The notes under the pieces: generated by a model
What the model was told of the DNA's origin: nothing
Seen by the model: only the letters and a program-made list of their open reading frames with translations
Database searches by the model: none
Shown: piece by piece, positions 23,782 to 31,892 of the stretch
Numbering within the stretch: position 1 is the stretch's first letter
Layout of the letters: each line of letters starts with the position of its first letter
Translations under genes and position numbers: made by a program
Origin: Alphaproteobacteria bacterium
Lineage (GTDB): Bacteria; Pseudomonadota; Alphaproteobacteria; CAAGCB01; CAG-977
Length of the DNA: 64,000 nt
Direction: 5' to 3'
Assembly (NCBI GenBank): GCA_900768465.1
Contig: CAAGCY010000024.1
Location: 1-64,000, forward strand

Positions 23782-25689
23782 ATGAAAGATATACAAGGTA
23801 AAGAAAGAAATTTGCAAGATCTGTTGGCAAATAAAAAGTATACTATTCCATTTTACCAACGGGAATACCGATGGGAACGCAAGCAGGTTGAAGAACTTAT
23901 CAATGATTTAATGGATGAGTTTGATGATTCATTTAACCCTGAGCATTTGAAACTGAAAGATCGTAGTTGTATAAGTGAATACGCTTCCTATTATATGGGA
24001 AGTGTTATTTTAAATACACAAGACAATGCGATTATCGATGGTCAACAACGTTTAACAACATTGACGCTTCTTTTAATTTATCTTGATAATTTGCAAAAAG
24101 AAAAGTTTTCTGAGGATGAACAGTCTGAAATTAAAAGCTTAATTTGCTCTAAAAGCTACGGTTCATATTCTTTTAATATGAATGTTGAGGAAAGAGCTAA
24201 GTGCCTTGAGTCGCTTTATAGAACTGGAGAATATACAGATGAGCTCACAGATCCTAGCATCAAAAATATTTGCGATAGGTATGCAGATATTGTTGAAATT
24301 TTTCAGGCGGCATTGACTGAAAATGAAGCATCAGAAGAACCCATAAACGATAAGAAAATATTATTTTTTATTGATTGGCTCATTAACAAAGTATTCTTTA
24401 TAGAAATAAAAACCGAGAATGAGCAAGATGCTTACAAAGTATTTGTTACAATGAACGACAGAGGCTTACGGTTAACACCATCGGATATGTTAAAAGGTTA
24501 TTTGTTGTCACAAATCACAGATAATGCAAAACGTACAAGCGCAAACAAAATTTGGAAGGATCAATTAACTAAATTAAATAAGGCAGGAACAGCCTTTGAA
24601 GAAAAAGATTTTATTGATGACTTTATCAGAGATTGGCTAAGAGCTCAGTATGCTGATAGCATAAAAGAAAATAAAAAAGGTGCTTTGCCGCAAGATTTTG
24701 ATTTAATCGGTACAGGGTTTCACAAATGGGTAAAGGACAATGCGCTAAAACTTGGATTACGTTCCTCAGATGATTATTATTTATTCATAACCGGAAATTT
24801 CAAGGAATTTAGCAACCTCTATTTAAAACTAAATGAGTATGCACGCAGATACAGCAATGACTTTGAGTACATCTATTATAATGCAAATCGTAGTATAACA
24901 TCGTTGCAGTACCTGCTTGAAATGGCCGCCATTGACATCAATGATACTGAGGACATGAAGAATCGAAAATTAAAGTTGGTCTCCTGCTATATGGATCAAT
25001 ACATTGTTAGAAGAGTTATCAATTTTAAGAGCGTTGGATATTCAGCTATCAAATATGCTATATTTACATTAACACGCCAAATTAGAAGAAAGAGCATTGA
25101 TGAGATAAAAGCTATTTTAAAAAATACTGTTCAGTCTCTAAAAGATAAAGATGATAAGATCCTTACCCTCGAAGGAATTAAGGATTTTTATCTGAACAAC
25201 TTCTTCAAATGGCATGTACAACATATTTTAGCTCGTCTCACTGATTTTGTTGAACGTGGTTCTGAGGTGCCTGAAACATCTTTTGAAAAATACGTAGATA
25301 CCAATAGAAAGAATAGATATGACATTGAGCATATAACACCAAATGACTACCTTGCCAATAAGGATAAATACGTTGATGAGAGAGAATTTGAAAGTCAACG
25401 TAATATGTTGGGAGATTTGATCTTGCTTCCTGCAGATAAAAACAGAAGCTATCAAGATATGCCATTCAGCGAAAAAGTTGAAAAGTATTTTGGTGAGAAT
25501 TTATTAGCCAAAACACTTAATCATAAGTGTTATGAGAACAACCCAAGATTCTTAAAATTTAAATCTGATAATAATTTGGATTTTAAAGGATACGATGATT
25601 TTGATAAGAGTACTATCCGTGAAAGACAAGAGTTGTATTATAACTTGGCAAAAATGATATGGAACCCGGACAACCTTGATAGATTTTAA
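23782..25689 (+). CDS. DUF262/DUF1524 (GmrSD-like) protein, probable antiphage defence
   Basis: A 635-residue protein. The N-terminal DUF262 (ParB/Srx-like) domain has IPFYQREYRW (22-31), IIDGQQRLTTL (the DGQQR at 86-90) and the FVTMNDRGLRLTPSDMLKGY block. The C-terminal DUF1524 domain has an HNH-like IEHITPNDY (about 515-523) and LGDLILLPADKNRSYQD. This is the single-chain form of the GmrSD type IV restriction family, which uses NTP to cut modified DNA. The gene is clearly AT-rich compared with host and phage genes, has its own consensus promoter and a GGAG SD, and ends in a symmetric terminator. All motifs are intact. Target specificity is not predictable. Confidence 0.85.
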   Translation: MKDIQGKERNLQDLLANKKYTIPFYQREYRWERKQVEELINDLMDEFDDSFNPEHLKLKDRSCISEYASYYMGSVILNTQDNAIIDGQQRLTTLTLLLIYLDNLQKEKFSEDEQSEIKSLICSKSYGSYSFNMNVEERAKCLESLYRTGEYTDELTDPSIKNICDRYADIVEIFQAALTENEASEEPINDKKILFFIDWLINKVFFIEIKTENEQDAYKVFVTMNDRGLRLTPSDMLKGYLLSQITDNAKRTSANKIWKDQLTKLNKAGTAFEEKDFIDDFIRDWLRAQYADSIKENKKGALPQDFDLIGTGFHKWVKDNALKLGLRSSDDYYLFITGNFKEFSNLYLKLNEYARRYSNDFEYIYYNANRSITSLQYLLEMAAIDINDTEDMKNRKLKLVSCYMDQYIVRRVINFKSVGYSAIKYAIFTLTRQIRRKSIDEIKAILKNTVQSLKDKDDKILTLEGIKDFYLNNFFKWHVQHILARLTDFVERGSEVPETSFEKYVDTNRKNRYDIEHITPNDYLANKDKYVDEREFESQRNMLGDLILLPADKNRSYQDMPFSEKVEKYFGENLLAKTLNHKCYENNPRFLKFKSDNNLDFKGYDDFDKSTIRERQELYYNLAKMIWNPDNLDRF

Positions 25690-25731
25690 GAAACAAAAAA
25701 CTAGGAGTTAATCCTAGTTTTTTTGTTTCTG
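25690..25731. terminator. Symmetric terminator after DUF262
   Basis: A long inverted repeat: AGAAACAAAAAACTAGGA, a five-base loop, then TCCTAG and a T-rich run into TGTTTCT. A-rich on one side and T-rich on the other, it would end transcripts from both directions. Confidence 0.85.
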
Positions 25732-25855
25732 TCCCTAGATAATAAGTCCGAACCCCGTCTTTCTTTTCGGAGGCGATGGTTGCCTTAGTCTTTTTGGCAT
25801 AAAGCGACATCGCGCCGCGGATCGAGTTTTCTTTCCATCCGAGGGTTTCGACCAT
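25721..25855 (-). pseudogene. DUF3489-type domain remnant
   Basis: The minus strand encodes about 45 residues beginning MVETLGWKENSIRGAMS and continuing through IASEKKDGVRTYYLG. This is the core of DUF3489 phage proteins (LGWQPHTVRGALS...GRVYR). It lacks the usual N-terminus, ends in the DUF262 terminator, and abuts the broken terminase, so it marks a rearrangement junction. Confidence 0.5.
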
Positions 25856-27090
25856 TGAGCGCGAGTTTTCTCACTCGGACCAAAGGTTCTATAAACTTCC
25901 TTGCCCGTTCTGTGGCGGTTTTCAGGCCCTTAAATGGGAACAAATCCGGTCACAAGAAAACGGCATAGTCTTTTACGAATGCGAGCATTGCCACAAGCTG
26001 ATTGCGGAACATTATAAAACACAGATGCTTGAAGCCGGCCACTGGGAGGCAACATCGGAATCTATTGACGGCCTGACAGCAGGATTTCACTTGTCCTCGC
26101 TTTACTCCCCGGTCGGGTGGTTGTCCTGGGCTGAATGCGTACAGGTTTACGAAAAAGCCAAGAAAGATGCCACACTAATGCAAGGCTTTCGGAATACGAT
26201 TTTAGGCGAAACCTATGAGCAAGAAAGCGAGACTCCGGAATGGCAACGGCTCTATGAAACGCGAGAAGATTACCCGATGGGTGTTGTGCCGCGCGATGGT
26301 TTATTCCTGACCGCCGGCGTGGATATTCAAAAGAACCGTATCGAATGCGAAGTGGTCGCTTGGGGCCGACAAAAGCAAAGTTGGTCCGTTGACTTTACGT
26401 TTTGGATGGTGATACCGCGAAGCCCGAGGTTTGGGCCAAACTGGCCGATGTGGTCAATAAGGACTACCCGCATAAAAGCGGGATCACAATGCCGATCCGA
26501 GTGATGTGCGTTGACTCTGGTTATGCTACGCAAGACGTTTACAGCTTTGTGCGTCAGTTTAACCAAGCCGTTTGGGGTGGTAATGGTGCCAGGGCCAATG
26601 CGCCGCGAACCGTTGTCGCCATTAAAGGTCAAAGCCGCGATACCGCGATGATCCTTTCTACATCCGAGGCTGATACTAAAAAGAAAGGCCTGAAGGTGTG
26701 GAACGTGTCCGGTCCGGTGATTAAGACCGAGCTTTACCGGTGGCTGAAGATGGAACGTGTCGGCGAAGATGCCTCACAGTTCGGCCGCTGTCACTTCCCG
26801 GCTTATGCTGAGGAGTATTTCAAACAGCTGACGGCTGAACGACAAATCGTTAAAGTAACGAATGGTTATCCGAAGTCAGTTTGGGAAAAAGACCCAACCC
26901 GGCGAAACGAAGCCTTGGACTGCCGCGTTTATGCACGTGCCGGTGCTACGGTCTTGACCGGATATCCGAGCGCGGCTGGCAGGAACTGGAAGCGGCTATT
27001 CCAAAGGAACCGAACCAAAAGATAAAAGTTAAAAAGCAACCGAAATTTATTCAAATCCAACCAACAAAGGTGAATGACCCATGGCTATAA
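25851..27090 (+). pseudogene. Terminase large subunit (lambda GpA type), 5'-truncated and twice frameshifted
   Basis: The reading begins inside the gene (SDQRFYKLPCPFCG, the zinc-type CPFC...CEHC segment of GpA-like terminases) and lacks the N-terminal ATPase with Walker A. It runs to about 26400, where a one-base loss shifts the frame between DFTF and LDGDTAKPEVW; the nuclease part then continues (MCVDSGYATQDVY, Asp-based). A second shift near 26950 moves it to GLDRISERGWQELEAAIP, ending at 27090. The end overlaps gpW as in intact phages. Open pieces are 26025-26504 and 26402-27025. It cannot package DNA. Confidence 0.8.
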
Positions 27091-27320
27091 CAAACGTAGA
27101 AATTCTGAAAACAAGACTGGTAGAGGCCGAAGAAGCCTATCATAAGCTGATGATCGGCGAAAAGGAAGTCTCGGTCAGCGTTGGCAACTTTGGCACAACA
27201 ACCTATAACCAAGCGAGCCGGACAGCCCTTGAAAGCTACATCAGCTCTCTTAAATCTCAAATTGCCGCGGCTGAAGGCAGCCCTACTGGTCGCAGACGGA
27301 TTTTGAAAGTGAGTTTTTAG
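27081..27320 (+). CDS. Phage head-tail joining protein, gpW family
   Basis: A 79-residue protein with the gpW pattern: an N-terminal helix with EAEEAYHKLMIGE, a short hairpin (VSVSVGNFGTTTYN) and a second helix ending SLKSQIAAAEG. gpW fits at the head-tail connector of lambda-like phages. It appears intact, overlapping the terminase end, before an inserted antisense gene. Confidence 0.75.
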   Translation: MAITNVEILKTRLVEAEEAYHKLMIGEKEVSVSVGNFGTTTYNQASRTALESYISSLKSQIAAAEGSPTGRRRILKVSF

Positions 27321-27321
27321 C

Positions 27322-27627
27322 CTATTTTTTTGGGGAATAATCAACTATTTCAAATTCTCTATTGTCAGGAATACGACGATTAACATCTTGGTATGGTGAT
27401 AATTTAATGGTATATGAATCTCCAGGATTACAATTTTGACAGTAAAATACTCGACTTTGAATTTTACCATGTAATTTACCATCATTGTTGTTCAATTCCC
27501 GGAAACCATGTTTTGATATGACTTTTATGCCTTCTTTTTTATTATTATCAGTATTATGAGGTCCTCTAGTATTCAAATCAGCAGCAATTGAGGGATCCTC
27601 TACTTTTATTATCAAGACAAATTCCAT
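27322..27627 (-). CDS. AT-rich inserted gene of unknown function (101 residues)
   Basis: A 101-residue soluble protein on the strand opposite to the phage genes, ending one base from the gpW stop and starting 57 bases from the portal ATG. AAAGGAG lies 6 bases before the ATG and a near-consensus promoter lies upstream. One CxxC pair (FYCQNC) is near residues 60-65; the rest is charged, with likely beta strands. AT content matches the other cargo, not the phage. No family recognised. As a moron it could be a defence, exclusion or regulatory protein. Confidence 0.7.
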   Translation of the reverse strand: MEFVLIIKVEDPSIAADLNTRGPHNTDNNKKEGIKVISKHGFRELNNNDGKLHGKIQSRVFYCQNCNPGDSYTIKLSPYQDVNRRIPDNREFEIVDYSPKK

Positions 27628-27656
27628 TTTATACTCCTTTTGTTAGAAAGAACTTA

Positions 27657-27685
27657 ATTATACAACATATATAAGGAAAAATCAA
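27657..27685 (-). promoter_or_regulatory. Promoter of the antisense 101-residue gene
   Basis: On the minus strand TTGATT (27685-27680), 17 bases, then TATAAT (27662-27657), 30 bases before the ATG at 27627. The -35 box overlaps the portal start codon. Confidence 0.75.
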
Positions 27686-29157
27686 TGACAGACACATCAC
27701 ACAAAGCAGCTTCGCAAACTTTGCGAGAAATTGCCTCATGGCTACCGGGTCGAGGTTCTGCCGACAGCGATTTGTTGCCGGAATTGGACACGATGGTTGC
27801 CCAGTCGCGTGACTTAACGCGAAATCATGGAATTGCCGCCGGCGCAATGCAGACCTTGTCCGATAACATAGTCGGTACCGGGTTTCGTTTATCGGCAAAG
27901 CCGGACTATAAGGCACTCGGCAAAACCAAGGAATGGGAAGAAGAATGGCAAGTAAAGGTGGAAGGTCTTTGGCGATCGTGGGCAGAAACATTTAACTGTG
28001 ATGCCGCCAAAAAGTTAAACTTTCATGGTCTGACGACACAAGTTTTCAAGTCATGCCTCATCAATGGCGAGGCTTTGGCATTGCCATTATGGTTGAAAGA
28101 CAGACCTTTTTCAACGGCCATACAGTTGGTAGAGCCTGACAGATTATCAAACCCCAACAATGTCAGCGATACCAAAACACTCCGAGGTGGTATTGAAATT
28201 GATAAGTATGGAGCCCCCATTGCCTATCACATTCAAAAAGACCATCCGGGCAATTATTGGAATGGACTAAAGTCTTGGGAGCGTATTCCGGCATTTACTT
28301 CATTTGGAAGGCGTCGAGTTCTACACGTTCACGACATCAGCCGTATCGGCCAATCTCGTGGAAAGCCTGTCCTCAGTTACATAATGCCGATGTTCAAAAT
28401 GTTGGACCATTACGAACGATCCGAGCTTCAGGCCGCGATCGTCAACGCAATGATAGCCGCATTTATTGAAACTCCGATGGATGGCGAAAGCCTGAACGAA
28501 CTGTTCGGCGGCTCAAGTGATGATTACCTGTCTGCGAAAAAGGATTGGCAGGTAAAACTTGAAGGTGGCTCTATCATCCCTGTTTTTCCTGGTGATAAAG
28601 TCGCGCCATTCACACCATCACGACCGAACTCGGCTTATGGAGCTTTCGTTGAAAACTTGCTCCGCCATATCGGAACCGGCTTAAACATTCCATACGAATT
28701 GCTCTTGAAAGACTTCTCAAAGACCAATTACTCGTCCGCCCGTTCTGCCTTGTTAGAAGCTTGGCGATATTTCAACGGTCGCCGTCAATGGCTTTCCACT
28801 TACTGGGCAACACCGGTTTATGAGCTTTGGCTGGAAGAAGCAGTCAATAAAGGCTTGGTTGATGCGCCGGACTTTTACGAGAACCGTTACGCTTACACAA
28901 GATGTAAGTGGATCGGTCCGGGGCGCGGCTGGGTTGACCCGGTTAAGGAAGCCCAAGCCTGTCAAATCCGAATGGATATCGGGCTTTCAACATTAGAGGC
29001 CGAATGTGCCGGTCAAGGCTTGGACTGGGAAGAAGTTTTGGAACAACGTGCGAGAGAAAAAGCCAAACTCGCCGAATTAGGTTTAACAACTGAAAATTCA
29101 ACACAAAAGGAGGTTGAAACATCAAGAGAAACAAATGAATCCGGTAATTTTTCTTAG
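27685..29157 (+). CDS. Phage portal protein, lambda (gpB) family
   Basis: A 490-residue protein with the features of lambda-type portals: SRDLTRNHGIAAGAMQTLSD near the N-terminus, GTGFRLSAKPDY, and the C-terminal GTGLNIPYELLLKDFSKTNY followed by YSSARSALLEAWR. Portals form the dodecameric DNA channel of the head. The frame is intact, unlike the terminase. The ATG overlaps the antisense promoter. The gene is followed closely by the convergent Fic gene. Confidence 0.88.
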   Translation: MTDTSHKAASQTLREIASWLPGRGSADSDLLPELDTMVAQSRDLTRNHGIAAGAMQTLSDNIVGTGFRLSAKPDYKALGKTKEWEEEWQVKVEGLWRSWAETFNCDAAKKLNFHGLTTQVFKSCLINGEALALPLWLKDRPFSTAIQLVEPDRLSNPNNVSDTKTLRGGIEIDKYGAPIAYHIQKDHPGNYWNGLKSWERIPAFTSFGRRRVLHVHDISRIGQSRGKPVLSYIMPMFKMLDHYERSELQAAIVNAMIAAFIETPMDGESLNELFGGSSDDYLSAKKDWQVKLEGGSIIPVFPGDKVAPFTPSRPNSAYGAFVENLLRHIGTGLNIPYELLLKDFSKTNYSSARSALLEAWRYFNGRRQWLSTYWATPVYELWLEEAVNKGLVDAPDFYENRYAYTRCKWIGPGRGWVDPVKEAQACQIRMDIGLSTLEAECAGQGLDWEEVLEQRAREKAKLAELGLTTENSTQKEVETSRETNESGNFS

Positions 29158-29171
29158 AATACTTGGTAATT

Positions 29172-30329
29172 TTACAATGGGTCAACATCTGCCGATAAAA
29201 GGTCTGTGTAACCTTTATAAGTGTACATTTGTCCCCATTTTTTCTCAGAATTATTCTCAATAATGCCCAAGTCCATGAGGTGCTTTAAAGATTTAATAAC
29301 AGTTGGTTTTGTAGAACCAATCATTTTTACAATCTCTGCAACCGTCAGCATAGGCTTCTTTTGAAAGGCTGTAAATACTTTCTGAGCTGATTGAGATGCA
29401 CGACCAAGTGTTTTAATTTTTTCACTATCTGCTGAAAAAATATTTTGAATCGCGATGAGTGTTGTTTTGGCATCATTGGCGGTTTCAATAACACCTTCTA
29501 AGAAAAACTTGATCCAGTTTTCCCAATCGCCATCTTTACGAACACCGTTTAAGGCATCGTAATAAAGTGTGCGGTTCTTTTTGAAAAACAAACTCAGATA
29601 TAAGAAAGGAGAATCTAAAACACCTTTTACACATAAGAAGAATGTTATTAAAAGTCTACCAAGTCGTCCATTTCCATCTAAAAACGGGTGAATGGTTTCA
29701 AATTGTACATGTATAAGTGCCGCCTTTATCAGATCTGGAATAGTATCTTCATTATTCATGAAAAGTTCCAAGTCACCTAAAACTGCCATTAGTTTATCCG
29801 GAGGAACAGGAACAAATCGAGCATTGCCAGGACGTGTTCCACCAATCCAGTTTTGTGATGAACGAAATTCGCCCGGCAATTTTGTTTGACCGCGAGAATT
29901 TGTGAGAAGAATTTTATGAATTTCTCTAATCAAACGTAAAGACAAAGGAAAACCTTCTTTAATTCTCTGTAACCCATGGTTTAAGGCCGCAACATAAGAT
30001 GATACTTCCGATGCGTCAGCAACAGGAATACCATGTGTCTGCTCTGATTCATATTTTAAGAGGTCATCCAATGTTGATTGAGTTCCCTCAATTTGAGAGG
30101 AAAGAACTGCTTCTTTACGGACGTACATATAATTAAGAATAGACGAATCTGCGGCAGTTTCAACGACACCGTTTAATTGACCAATAGCTTGGTTAGCTTT
30201 TTCAAGCAATACCGAAACTTCGGATAAATCAATATCTGGCTTCGGAGGTAATGGGTTTGGAACATAGGCTTGATATGTTTCAGATGTTATTGAACATTTG
30301 ACTAAAGTGCCTTGAATATCACGTTTCAT
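29172..30329 (-). CDS. Fic family protein with inhibitory helix and winged-helix domain
   Basis: A 385-residue protein. The catalytic motif HPFLDGNGRLGR (214-225) is complete, so AMP transfer is expected. The inhibitory motif (S/T)xxxE(G/N) is present near residues 77-82 (SSQIEG), before the Fic core, as in class II Fic proteins. A C-terminal winged helix (about 315-380, with VAEIVKMIGSTKPTVIKSLKHL) suggests DNA binding and autoregulation. AAAGGAGA precedes the ATG. It is AT-rich, antisense to the phage, and lies between portal and S49 genes beside a double operator. Intact. Confidence 0.9.
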   Translation of the reverse strand: MKRDIQGTLVKCSITSETYQAYVPNPLPPKPDIDLSEVSVLLEKANQAIGQLNGVVETAADSSILNYMYVRKEAVLSSQIEGTQSTLDDLLKYESEQTHGIPVADASEVSSYVAALNHGLQRIKEGFPLSLRLIREIHKILLTNSRGQTKLPGEFRSSQNWIGGTRPGNARFVPVPPDKLMAVLGDLELFMNNEDTIPDLIKAALIHVQFETIHPFLDGNGRLGRLLITFFLCVKGVLDSPFLYLSLFFKKNRTLYYDALNGVRKDGDWENWIKFFLEGVIETANDAKTTLIAIQNIFSADSEKIKTLGRASQSAQKVFTAFQKKPMLTVAEIVKMIGSTKPTVIKSLKHLMDLGIIENNSEKKWGQMYTYKGYTDLLSADVDPL

Positions 30330-30371
30330 GGTATCTCCTTTGTTTTAACAAACCTAAATGTATCAAATTAT

Positions 30372-30441
30372 CCTTTACAAGCCAAGCGGAAAAGTAAAGG
30401 TTATTTGATTATCCTTTACTTTTTCAAAAAGAAAGTAAAGG
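30372..30441. promoter_or_regulatory. Two identical-geometry inverted repeats, candidate Fic operators
   Basis: CCTTTAC (30372-30378) N15 GTAAAGG (30394-30400), and again CCTTTAC (30413-30419) N15 GTAAAGG (30435-30441). The two palindromes are offset by 41 bases, about four helical turns, while the 15-base spacers differ in sequence. Flanks extend the half-sites (ATTAT before, TT after). They lie between the Fic start and the S49 start. Binding by the Fic winged-helix domain is the natural guess. Confidence 0.7.
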
Positions 30442-30466
30442 TTTTTAATTTTTTGAAAGGAAAAAA

Positions 30467-31640
30467 ATGAAACTCATGCAAAAGACAGTGTGGGCAATAA
30501 CGCCCGAGATGCTCTCGACAATGATTTCGATAGCGCACCAAACGAACAAGAGCCCTGAGGCCATAGCCAAAGAAATGAGCCGCGATATGAAAAACACCTA
30601 CGCCGTCTCCACCCGAGGCGGCGTTGCTGTTATTCCGGCAACCGGTCCGCTATTCAGACACGCCAACCTTTTGACGGCGGTCTGTGGTGCGACATCTTAT
30701 GAACTCTTAGCGCAAGACTTTAACAAAGCCCTGAACGCCCCGAACATATCAGCCATTTTGTTTGATGTGGACAGTCCGGGCGGCGAAGTTAACGGTTGCT
30801 CCGAGTTGGCCGATATGATCTATAACGCTCGCGGTAAAAAGCCGATCCTTGCTTATGCCTCCGGTTCTTGTTGTTCCGGTGCGTATTGGATCGCCTCAGC
30901 CTGCGACAAGATTATGGCCGCCGATACGGCTATCCTCGGTTCTATCGGGGTTGTGTCCATCTTTGAAAAAGAGGACGAGAAAAAAAACATTGAAATTGTT
31001 TCCTCGCAAAGCCCGAACAAGCGGCCGGATGTGAAAACAGAAGAAGGGAAAGCCAAAATCCAGGCTCATATTGATGCGCTGGCAGAGGTTTTCATCAATA
31101 AAGTTGCGCTTCACAGGGATATATCGCCGAAAAATGTCATCGAAAACTTCGGTGGCGGTGATGTTTTTGTGGGCCAAAATGCTGTTCGGATCGGTCTGGC
31201 GGACAGCCTCGCTTCGTTTGAAGCCATCATCTCAGACCTTAACACTCAATCAACGGAGAAATCATTCATGAATGATACTTTAGAAAAAACGTCTGTTGAC
31301 ATCAAAGCACAGGAACGCAAGCGCATGTCTCAAGTTCTTTCTGCCGAAAATGTCAAAGGCAAAGAAGCAAATGCTCAGGCATTGCTTGCCAAGACCGATT
31401 TGTCAGCATCTGACATTTTGGCCATTTTAGAAACAGTGCAGGTTGCCAAACAAACTAATGCGCTTGATGTGGCAATGGCACAAATCAAAAACCCGGCGAT
31501 CACACCATCTGCCGAAAAAAAACACATATACGCCCGAGCAAGATGGCACTTCGGCTCCGGGCGAAACTACTGCCAAGGATGCGGCGAGCAAGAAATCAAC
31601 TGCCCCATCTACAGATGCCGATACGTCGAAACAACCTTAA
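30467..31640 (+). CDS. S49-family head maturation protease (lambda gpC type), frameshifted tail
   Basis: The protease part (residues 1-260) is intact: the SPP/ClpP-like motifs DVDSPGGEVNG and ASGSCCSGAYWIAS (nucleophile Ser in the SGAY region) and GSIGVVS. These enzymes cut scaffold and portal during head assembly. A run of eight A at 31515-31522 has shifted the frame: with one base fewer the protein continues NTYTPEQDGTSAPGET and ends at 31640. As it stands, the frame runs through to 31822 (451 residues) with a scrambled tail that joins a tail-gene remnant. AAAGGA lies before the ATG. Confidence 0.8.
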
Positions 31641-31822
31641 AAACCACAGAAGGACATCAGGCTTGGGAGGTTTTATTAAAACTTTCCGAGCCTGACCTTG
31701 GGGTTGCGCTGACGATGGCTGAGAATTTGGGATTAAAAAGTGAAATCATGACGGAGTTATTGTCTGTTGGCATACAAGGTATAAAGGCAGGAATGAATGA
31801 CATAAGTAATCATGAAAATTAA
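31641..31822 (+). pseudogene. 3' remnant of a tail-assembly-type phage gene
   Basis: In the frame that continues from the frameshifted S49 gene, about 60 residues read TTEGHQAWEVLLKLSEPDLG and on to a Gly/Lys-rich end. The EGHQAW..LL pattern recalls small tail proteins that precede the tape-measure gene. Everything expected between the protease and this point (decoration protein, capsid, head-tail and tail-tube genes) is missing, so a deletion near 31640 fused the two ends. Confidence 0.45.
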
Positions 31823-31828
31823 AAAATA

Positions 31829-31857
31829 TTGTTTTTTTTGAAAATAATCGCTATAAA
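31829..31857 (+). promoter_or_regulatory. Promoter of the 347-residue cargo gene
   Basis: TTGTTT (31829-31834), 17 bases, then TATAAA (31852-31857), 35 bases before the ATG at 31893. The stretch is very AT-rich. Confidence 0.55.
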
Positions 31858-31892
31858 TGGTTTATAGGCATATTTTGAAATAAGGATATCGC

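Noticed and set aside
31505..31640. Programmed frameshift at the A8 run of the S49 gene
   Set aside because: No stimulatory structure seen, and the shifted product joins an unrelated tail remnant, so an indel is simpler.
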